This document shows positions 43,839 through 50,834 of a stretch of DNA of 50,834 bases, one piece after another. Source of the DNA: Pantoea septica (GTDB lineage Bacteria > Pseudomonadota > Gammaproteobacteria > Enterobacterales > Enterobacteriaceae); NCBI RefSeq assembly GCF_002095575.1, contig NZ_MLJJ01000028.1:1-50834 (forward strand), given 5' to 3'. A program made the translations under genes and the position numbers. A model generated the notes under the pieces. It did not search any database. It was not told the DNA's origin and saw only the letters and a list, made by a program, of their open reading frames with translations. Within the stretch, counting starts at the first letter, position 1. Each line of letters begins with the position of its first letter.

Positions 43839-46535
43839 CTAGAACCACTGACCGAAACGGCGGATATAGATCCGCTTCATGCCCTGCGCCACCAGGCAAT
43901 AGCCGAACAGCGTCGCCGCCAGCCAGGGGAAATAGGCGAGCGGCAGCGGCACCAGGCCGACCATCGCGCCGAGCGGCGAAAAGGGAATAGCGATGCCGAG
44001 CGCCATAATGGCGAAGGTGGTCAGCAGCACCGGCAGCGCCGCGCGGCTCTGAATAAAGGGGATCTTCTGCGTGCGCAGCATATGCACCACCAGCGTCTGC
44101 GACAGCAATCCTTCAACGAACCAGCCGGACTGGAACAGCGACTGCGCGCCCGCGTGATCCGCGCCGAAGACGTACCACATCAGCGCGAAGGTGGTGATAT
44201 CGAACAGCGACGAGGTCGGCCCCATCCACAGCATAAAGCGTCGGATATTGCCGGCATCCCATTTGCGCGGCTTGCGCAGGAACTCCGCGTCCATTTTGTC
44301 CCAGGGCAGCGCCAGCTGAGAGATGTCGTACATCAGGTTCTGCAGCAGCAGGTGAATCGACAGCATCGGCAGAAACGGAATAAAGGCGCTGGCGATCAAC
44401 ACGGAAAAGACGTTGCCGTAGTTAGAGCTGGCGGTCATGTTCAGGTACTTGATGATATTGCCGAAGGTTTCGCGCCCTTTCAGCACGCCCGCTTCCAGCA
44501 CGCGCAGATCTTTCTCCAGCAGAATAATGTCGGAGGACTCTTTGGCGATATCCGCCGCGCTGTCGACCGAAATACCCACGTCGGCGTCGCGCAGCGCCGG
44601 GGCGTCGTTGATGCCGTCGCCGAGGAAGCCGACCGTATGGCCGTTCTGCTGGAACAGCCGCACCAGACGCGCTTTCTGCGGCGGCGTCAGCCTGGCGAAC
44701 AGGCTGCTGCGCTCGGCGGCCTGCGCCAGCTCGATGTCGCTCATCGCCTCGATCTCATCGCCGGTCAGCATGCCGCTGGCGTCCAGACCAACCTCGCGGC
44801 AGATGCGCGCGGTGATCGTCGGGTTATCGCCGGTCAGCACCTTGACCGCCACGCCGCTGGCACGCAGCGCCTTAATCGCTTCGCCCGCGCTCGCCTTCGG
44901 CGGATCGAGGAAGGTCAGCATCCCTTCTAGCGTCAGCTCGCGCTCTTCCGCCTGCGTCAGCGGCTGCGCGATATCCCCTTCGCGCGTCGCCACCAGCAGC
45001 ACGCGGAATCCCTGCTGGTTATAGGTTTCGGCCAGCTTTTGCAGCGCCGCCCGCCGCGCCGCGCAGAGCGGCACGCATTCGCCGTTGACGCGTACGCGGG
45101 TTGATGCGGCGAGCATCTCCTCGACGGCGCCCTTGCACACCATCAGCGATTCGCCCTGCTGCAGATCTTCCAGCAGCACCGACAGGCGACGCCGCGCGAA
45201 ATCGAAAGGCAGCTCATCCAGTTTATGGTAGCGGCTGCGCTGCGCCTCGCTGATGCGTCGCGCGCCCGCGCGCACCACCGCCCGATCCATCGGGTTTTTG
45301 CCGCCCGTCTGGCTGCTGCTGTTCAGCCAGCCGAGCAGCAGTACGCGTCCATCCTCTTCGCCGTCGCAGTTGAGGACGTGCGACAGCTGGATCTCATCCT
45401 GCGTCAGCGTGCCGGTTTTATCGGTGCAGAGCAGATCCATCGCCCCGAGGTTCTGGATGGCGTTAAGGCGTTTAACGATCACCTTGCGGCGCGCCATCGC
45501 CATCGCCCCTTTCGCCAGGTTCGAGCTGACGATCATCGGCAGCATCTCCGGCGTCAGCCCCACGGCGACGGCCAGCGCGAACAGCGCGGCGTCGGTCCAG
45601 TCGCCTTTGCTGAAGCCGTTAATCAGCAGCACCACCGGCACCATAATCAGCATAAAGCGGATCAGCAGCATGCTGACGCCGTTGACGCCGCGGTCGAACG
45701 CGGTCTGGGCGCGGCTGCCGACCAGCGACTTCGCCAGCGAGCCGAAGTAAGTCTGACTGCCGGTCGCCACCGCCACCGCGCAGGCGCTGCCGCCAGAGAC
45801 GCTGACGCCCATCAGGCAGATGTTGTCCTGTTCCAGCAGGCTTTTGCCCGCCGACCGTCCGCCGCTGCTTTTCGCCGCCACCTCGGCGCTGAGATCGACT
45901 TTCTCCACCGGCAGCGACTCGCCCGTCAGCACCGCCTGGCTTACGCAGAGATCGCGCGAGCGGATCAGACGCACGTCGGCAGGCACCAGATCCCCCGCGC
46001 TGAGCAGCACGATATCGCCAGGCACCAGCTCGCGCATGGCGATCTCCTGCGGCGCGCCGTCGCGCATCACGGTCGCCGTGGTGCGCACCAGCGATTTCAG
46101 CGCCTGCGCGGCGCGGTTGGTGCGAAACTCCTGCCAGAAACGCAGCAGCGCGCTCAGCGTCACCATGGTGCAGATGATGATCACGCCGGTAAGATCGCCC
46201 TCATCCCCGGCGCGCAGCGGCAGCCAGTAGTCGGTGACAAAGCTCACCGCCGCCAGCGCCAGCAGCACGTAGATAAAGGGGTTATGAAAGGCCATCAGCA
46301 GCTGCAGCAGCGCGGGCGGCGCTTTCTCCTGCGCCACTTCGTTAGGGCCGAACTGCGACAGACGGCGTTCCGCTTCCTGCTGGCTCAGCCCGTCCGCCTG
46401 ACTCTGCAAGTGGGCCAGCGTCGCCTCGACCGTGCGGTCAGCTTCCTGCTCGACTAAATAATGTTTTGCGCCGCTTTGCGCGGCACGACGGCTATTTTTT
46501 GTCAGCGTCTGGCTTTCCAGTTTTAATTCAGACAT
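43839..46535 (-). CDS. mgtB: Mg2+-importing P-type ATPase MgtB
   Basis: An 898-aa P3B-type ATPase for Mg2+ uptake across the inner membrane. TGES lies at residues 204-207, the phosphorylation motif DKTGTLT has its Asp at 372, and GDGINDAPALRDADVGISV and about ten membrane segments are present. It resembles MgtB more than MgtA: FHNPFIYVLLALAAVSF, DYWLPLR and the C-terminal MKRIYIRRFGQWF match that branch as I know it. The ATG at 46535 (MSELKLES) has GGGAG upstream; an in-frame ATG at 46574 does not. It is preceded by a leader region with a proline-rich peptide and followed by a coupled 28-aa ORF. Confidence 0.95.
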   Translation of the reverse strand: MSELKLESQTLTKNSRRAAQSGAKHYLVEQEADRTVEATLAHLQSQADGLSQQEAERRLSQFGPNEVAQEKAPPALLQLLMAFHNPFIYVLLALAAVSFVTDYWLPLRAGDEGDLTGVIIICTMVTLSALLRFWQEFRTNRAAQALKSLVRTTATVMRDGAPQEIAMRELVPGDIVLLSAGDLVPADVRLIRSRDLCVSQAVLTGESLPVEKVDLSAEVAAKSSGGRSAGKSLLEQDNICLMGVSVSGGSACAVAVATGSQTYFGSLAKSLVGSRAQTAFDRGVNGVSMLLIRFMLIMVPVVLLINGFSKGDWTDAALFALAVAVGLTPEMLPMIVSSNLAKGAMAMARRKVIVKRLNAIQNLGAMDLLCTDKTGTLTQDEIQLSHVLNCDGEEDGRVLLLGWLNSSSQTGGKNPMDRAVVRAGARRISEAQRSRYHKLDELPFDFARRRLSVLLEDLQQGESLMVCKGAVEEMLAASTRVRVNGECVPLCAARRAALQKLAETYNQQGFRVLLVATREGDIAQPLTQAEERELTLEGMLTFLDPPKASAGEAIKALRASGVAVKVLTGDNPTITARICREVGLDASGMLTGDEIEAMSDIELAQAAERSSLFARLTPPQKARLVRLFQQNGHTVGFLGDGINDAPALRDADVGISVDSAADIAKESSDIILLEKDLRVLEAGVLKGRETFGNIIKYLNMTASSNYGNVFSVLIASAFIPFLPMLSIHLLLQNLMYDISQLALPWDKMDAEFLRKPRKWDAGNIRRFMLWMGPTSSLFDITTFALMWYVFGADHAGAQSLFQSGWFVEGLLSQTLVVHMLRTQKIPFIQSRAALPVLLTTFAIMALGIAIPFSPLGAMVGLVPLPLAYFPWLAATLFGYCLVAQGMKRIYIRRFGQWF

Positions 46536-46706
46536 GGTGAATTCTCCCTGCAACAGGCAAAGCAATCCCGGCACGCGAATTAAAGCGTGCGTAAATAAAG
46601 AAAATATTAAAGGGGATGCGTAGCGTGACGGGCGAATAAGCCGCAGGCGCGAACCGCTCGCCGCACGGATCTGTCGACGCGGTGAGCAGGCGCAGGGCGC
46701 AGCCGG

Positions 46707-46757
46707 TCAGCTACGCGAGCGAGGTGGAGGAAAAAGTGCGTGAATGAAAAACGGCAT
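46707..46757 (-). CDS. Proline-rich leader peptide of mgtB (MgtL/MgtP-type)
   Basis: A 16-codon ORF, MPFFIHALFPPPRSRS, in the ~375-nt leader of mgtB, with AGGG 8 nt before the ATG. Three consecutive Pro codons then Arg/Ser resemble the regulatory leaders mgtL (mgtA) and mgtP (mgtCBR). In those, slow proline decoding lets transcription continue into the transporter gene. The GC-rich stretch after it (46620-46700) could hold the conditional terminator or Rho site. Function inferred from position and composition. Confidence 0.6.
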   Translation of the reverse strand: MPFFIHALFPPPRSRS

Positions 46758-46916
46758 AACGATCGCCCTACAATAAATAGCGTTTCCAGGAAGCAATCGT
46801 TATTAAACAGGATCGCTGCCCGCCGGATGGCAAGCAGCATGGAAATTCAGCTTGCCGGTGTCAGTAACCAAATCGAATGACTGTCCAAGTGAATTCTCCA
46901 GTAGAAAGTTGCCGCT

Positions 46917-46922
46917 ATTATA
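46917..46922 (-). promoter_or_regulatory. -10 element of the mgtB promoter
   Basis: Perfect TATAAT on the minus strand, about 160 bp upstream of the leader peptide and about 380 bp upstream of mgtB. No good -35 is visible at the usual spacing, as is common for activator-dependent promoters. Confidence 0.6.
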
Positions 46923-46946
46923 AGCGCGGCGAAAAAAGGATAAAGA

Positions 46947-46963
46947 TAAATTAAGACTAAATT
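46947..46963 (-). promoter_or_regulatory. Candidate PhoP box
   Basis: On the minus strand AATTTA-N5-AATTTA is a perfect direct repeat with 11-bp period. It fits the PhoP-box layout (G/TGTTTA-N5-G/TGTTTA) at four of six positions in each half. It ends 24 nt before the TATAAT, one turn further than most PhoP-activated promoters. Confidence 0.4.
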
Positions 46964-47134
46964 GGCTTCGTTGAGGTTCTGTTTCTCTATACTGAGTTAA
47001 CGCCGCTTTGCGTCTCTTATAACCAGAGCGCCACCCTTATAACTTTTACGCATAAGTTTAGCCAATAATAGACTATTCTTCCCTTAATCCCTCTCGTACA
47101 CTCGCGTGACTACTTTATAAGGCAAGGAATTACC

Positions 47135-48703
47135 ATGAAAAAAACCGCTGCTTCCCTGTTGGCGCTTTCGCTGACAGCCGCCTTTGCCGCGCAGGCCGCC
47201 ACGCCGAAAGATACGCTGGTGATCGCTCAGTCTATCGACGACGCCGACAGCTTCGATCCCGCCAAAGGATTCGAGCTGACCAGCGTGCAGGCCTTTACCA
47301 ATATCTATCAGCGCCTGGTCCAGTCCGATCCGCAAAACCCGACGGATCTGAAACCAACGCTCGCCACCAGCTGGCAGCCGGGCAGCGACAACCGCAGCCT
47401 GACCTTCGAACTGCGCAAAGATGCGAAATTCTCCAGCGGCAATCCGCTGCGTCCGGAAGATGTTATCTTCTCGCTGGGCCGCGTGGTGAAGCTTAACCTC
47501 GATCCCTCTTTTATCCTGACGCAGCTCGGCTGGACCAAAGAGAACGTCGACACCTTCCTGAAGAAAGTCGACGACAACCACGTGCAGATCAGCTGGACCG
47601 CCAACGTCAGCCCGACCTACGTGCTGAGCCTGCTCTCCGCGCCGGTCTCCTCTATCGTCGATGAAAAAACCGTGATGGCGAACGCGAAGAACGGCGATCT
47701 GGGCAACGGCTGGCTGGCGACGAATTCGGCGGGCAGCGGCCCCTATCAGATCCGCAAAGTGGTGCTGCATCAGGTGGTGTTGCTGAGCGCTAACCCGACC
47801 TCGCCGGCCGGCGCGCCGAAGCTGAAAAACGTGCTGATTAAAAACGTGCCGGAGCCGGCGGCGCGCCGTCTGCTGCTGGAGCAGGGCGACGCGGATATCG
47901 CGCGTAACCTCGGCGCCGATCAGATCGCCGCGCTGAAAGGCAAGACGGGCGTGAAGACCGAAGCCTACCCGATGGCGTCGCTCTACTACATTCAGTTCAA
48001 CGTCGGCGGCAACGAGACCCTGAAGAATCCGGCGCTGTGGGAAGCGGCGCGCTACCTGTTCGACTATAAAGGCATCGCCAACGACCTGCTGAAAGGCCAG
48101 TTCGACGTGCATCAGACCTTCCTGCCGAAAGGCTTCCTCGGCGCGGTCAACGATACCCCTTACAGCTACGATCCTGAAAAGGCGAAGGCGATTCTGCAGA
48201 AGGCGGGCCTGACCAACGTCAGCTTCGATCTCTCTACCAGCAATCAGCCGCCCTACCTCGATATCGCGCAGGCGCTGCAGGGCAGCTTCGCCAAAGGCGG
48301 CGTGAAGATCAACGTGCAGCCGGGCCTGAGCTCGGAAGTCTCCACCAGCGTGAAGGCGCATAAGTATCAGGCGACGCTGAACGCCTGGGGCGCGGACTAC
48401 TTCGATCCCAACACCAACGCCGCCTCTTTCGCCTATAACCCGGAAGACGGCAGCAAAACCATCGCTTACCGCTCCGACTGGCATATTCCCGAGCTGAACA
48501 AGCAGGTGCTGGCGGCGACCGCGGAAAGCGATCCGCAGAAGCGCGTGGCCCTCTACAAAGCGATGCAGGAATCGGTGCTGAAAAACTCGCCGTACGTGAT
48601 CGGCCTGCAGGCGCGCAACCTGGTCGCGCTGCGCGACAACCTGAAAGGCTACGTGCAGGGCATCAACCCCGACATGGTCTACTACTCGCAGGTCAGCAAA
48701 TAA
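47135..48703 (+). CDS. Peptide/opine-type ABC transporter substrate-binding protein
   Basis: A 522-aa periplasmic solute-binding protein of the DppA/OppA (SBP_bac_5) family. The signal peptide is MKKTAASLLALSLTAAFAAQA, cleaved around residue 22. The family pattern DSFDPAKGFELTSVQAFTNIYQRLV and a late GWGADYFDP-like NAWGADYFDPNTN segment are visible. First gene of a four-plus-gene importer operon; its TAA overlaps the next ATG by one base (TAATG). The ligand cannot be told from sequence. Confidence 0.92.
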   Translation: MKKTAASLLALSLTAAFAAQAATPKDTLVIAQSIDDADSFDPAKGFELTSVQAFTNIYQRLVQSDPQNPTDLKPTLATSWQPGSDNRSLTFELRKDAKFSSGNPLRPEDVIFSLGRVVKLNLDPSFILTQLGWTKENVDTFLKKVDDNHVQISWTANVSPTYVLSLLSAPVSSIVDEKTVMANAKNGDLGNGWLATNSAGSGPYQIRKVVLHQVVLLSANPTSPAGAPKLKNVLIKNVPEPAARRLLLEQGDADIARNLGADQIAALKGKTGVKTEAYPMASLYYIQFNVGGNETLKNPALWEAARYLFDYKGIANDLLKGQFDVHQTFLPKGFLGAVNDTPYSYDPEKAKAILQKAGLTNVSFDLSTSNQPPYLDIAQALQGSFAKGGVKINVQPGLSSEVSTSVKAHKYQATLNAWGADYFDPNTNAASFAYNPEDGSKTIAYRSDWHIPELNKQVLAATAESDPQKRVALYKAMQESVLKNSPYVIGLQARNLVALRDNLKGYVQGINPDMVYYSQVSK

Positions 48704-49751
48704 TGGCGCAGTCAGCCTCGGAGGCCGGGTTCGCTCGGCAGCTCTGGCCGCGCCTGTCGCGGCTGGTCACCAGCCTGCTGTCGCTGCTGGTGACGCTGCT
48801 TGGGCTGCTGGCCTTTACCTTTATGCTCTCCCACCTTTCGCCGGTGGATCCGGTGCAGCAGATCGCCGGCGATCACGCCAGCGAAGCGACCTACGCGCAG
48901 GTGCGCCACGAGCTGGGGCTGGATCAGCCGGTGCTGGTGCAGTTCTGGCGCTACCTCGAACATCTGGCGCGCGGCGATCTCGGTCTTTCCCATCTGACGA
49001 ATCAGCCGGTGGCGAACGATCTGATGCAGACTTTTCCCGCCACCATCGAGCTGGCGACCTGCTCGATGATCTTCGCCGCCCTGTTCGGCGTCAGCCTGGC
49101 GCTGCTCGCCGCCTGGAAGCCCGGCAGCGTAATCGACAACGTGGCGCGCTTCGTCTCTCTGCTCGGCTACTCGGTGCCGGTGTTCTGGCTCGGCCTGCTC
49201 GGCCTGCTGCTGTTTTACGCCGTGCTGCACTGGTCGGCCGGCCCGGGACGGCTCGACGATCTCTACGTCTATACGCTGGAGCCGAAAACCGGCTTCGTGC
49301 TGATCGACAGCTGGCTCTCCGGCGATCCGGAGATGTTCCGCAACGCCATCGCCCACCTCTGGCTGCCGGTGGTGATCCTCGGCCTGCTGGCGATGGCCGG
49401 CATTACCCGTCTGCTGCGCGCCGCGCTGCTGGAAGAGAGCAGCAAAGAGTACGTGACGCTGGCGCGCGCCAAAGGCGCGGGTCGCGGCCGTATCCTGCTG
49501 CGCCATATTTTTCCCAACGTGCTGGGCACGCTGGTGACGGTGATCGCCCTCTCCTACGCCACGCTGCTGGAGGGCTCGGTGCTGACCGAGACCGTCTTCG
49601 CCTGGCCGGGCGTCGGACGCTATATGACCAATGCGCTCTTCTCGGCCGACGTACCGGCCATCCTCGGCTCTACGCTGCTGATCGGCGCCTGCTTCATACT
49701 GCTTAACGCCCTGGCGGACGCCCTAACCTGGTTAACCGATCCGAGAACCCG

Positions 49752-49755
<4 letters not shown>
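48703..49755 (+). CDS. ABC transporter permease, DppB-like
   Basis: A 350-aa inner-membrane permease with about six membrane segments. The N-terminal GxxTF..SHLSPVDPVQQIAGDHAS motif is usual in DppB/OppB proteins. The cytoplasmic EAA loop (YVTLARAKGAGRGRILLRHIFPN, about residues 247-269) docks the ATPases. It overlaps the previous gene by one base and the next by an ATGA, so translation is coupled. Confidence 0.93.
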
Positions 49756-50598
<843 letters not shown>

Positions 50599-50609
<11 letters not shown>

Positions 50610-50834
50610 TCTGTTACTTCACGCCGAGTCGCTGAGCATCCGCAGCGACGACGCGCTGCTGGTGGACGACATCAGCTTCCGCATCGGCCGCGAGCGCGTG
50701 GCGCTGGTGGGCGAATCAGGCTCCGGCAAATCGCTGACCGCGCGCTCGCTGATGGGGCTGCTCTCCCCTGCGCTGCACCTGCACGCCCAGAAACTGGAGG
50801 TGGCCGGGCACGACGCGCTGCGGCTGAGCGAAAA
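50599..50834 (+). CDS. ABC transporter ATP-binding protein (partial, cut by window end)
   Basis: The first 78 codons of an oligopeptide-type ATPase. Walker A GESGSGKS lies at about residues 38-45, followed by LTARSLMGLL typical of DppD/OppD. The ATG at 50599 overlaps the permease gene. The signature and Walker B motifs lie beyond the window. Confidence 0.9.

Noticed and set aside
45225..46457. 410-codon plus-strand frame opposite mgtB
   Set aside because: Antisense shadow of mgtB: His/Arg/Gln-rich, no start signal and no family resemblance.
47084..48484. 466-codon minus-strand frame opposite the substrate-binding protein gene
   Set aside because: Antisense shadow of a clear ABC transporter gene in GC-rich DNA.

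Overview
The window is a piece of a GC-rich enterobacterial chromosome. The backbone order grpE | nadK-recN-bamE | rnfH-ratA | smpB-ssrA is classic Enterobacterales, and the tmRNA is almost identical to the E. coli molecule. The DUF3289/DUF943 families, a cdiBCAI-type locus and an mgtB without mgtC suggest an Erwiniaceae-like genus (Pantoea, Mixta or Erwinia). That genus call is inference from gene families, not a database match.

Layout. (1) 1-7350 is backbone: grcA, ung, grpE, nadK, recN, bamE, rnfH, ratA, smpB and ssrA, with visible control sites (two FNR-like dyads before grcA, a sigma-32 promoter before grpE, two LexA boxes before recN). (2) 7350-28905 is a composite island at the 3' end of ssrA. 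The ~80-bp stretch that follows the tmRNA gene, including its terminator, occurs three times (7271, 12588, about 28820). A ~337-bp segment without convincing genes precedes the second and third copies. The first interval (7.35-12.6 kb) and the end of the second (26.3-28.4 kb) hold AT-rich cassettes of DUF3289 plus DUF943, in several states of decay. No integrase gene is visible. (3) Inside the second interval, 12666-25048 is a GC-rich catabolic locus under a LacI-type regulator. A leftward operon (lacI, two NTF2/SnoaL-like proteins, a HisD-like dehydrogenase, an amidase) diverges from a rightward operon (MFS transporter, a second HisD-like dehydrogenase, SDR, alpha/beta hydrolase, HpaI-type aldolase, double cupin). 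Two 16-bp palindromes sit between them. I cannot name the substrate; this is the best candidate for an undescribed pathway. (4) 25.05-26.3 kb is gene debris.

(5) 29.1-43.5 kb holds an acyltransferase gene, an orphan cdiA fragment, two lipoprotein genes (one broken) and a contact-dependent growth inhibition locus read leftward: cdiB, cdiC (HlyC-like acyltransferase), cdiA (3192 aa, VENN at residue 2896) and a small membrane immunity gene. The immunity gene reads intact only if one T is added to a run of seven. (6) 43.7-46.96 kb is an Mg2+ transport unit: a PhoP-box-like repeat, a promoter, a proline-rich leader peptide, mgtB, a coupled 28-aa membrane peptide and a terminator. (7) 47.1 kb to the end is a dipeptide/oligopeptide-type ABC importer operon that runs off the window.

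Four apparent frameshifts in AT-rich genes (DUF3289 copy 2, the BamE-like lipoprotein twice, cdiI) are each repaired by one extra base in a 7-8 nt homopolymer. Sequencing error must be excluded before these genes are called pseudogenes.
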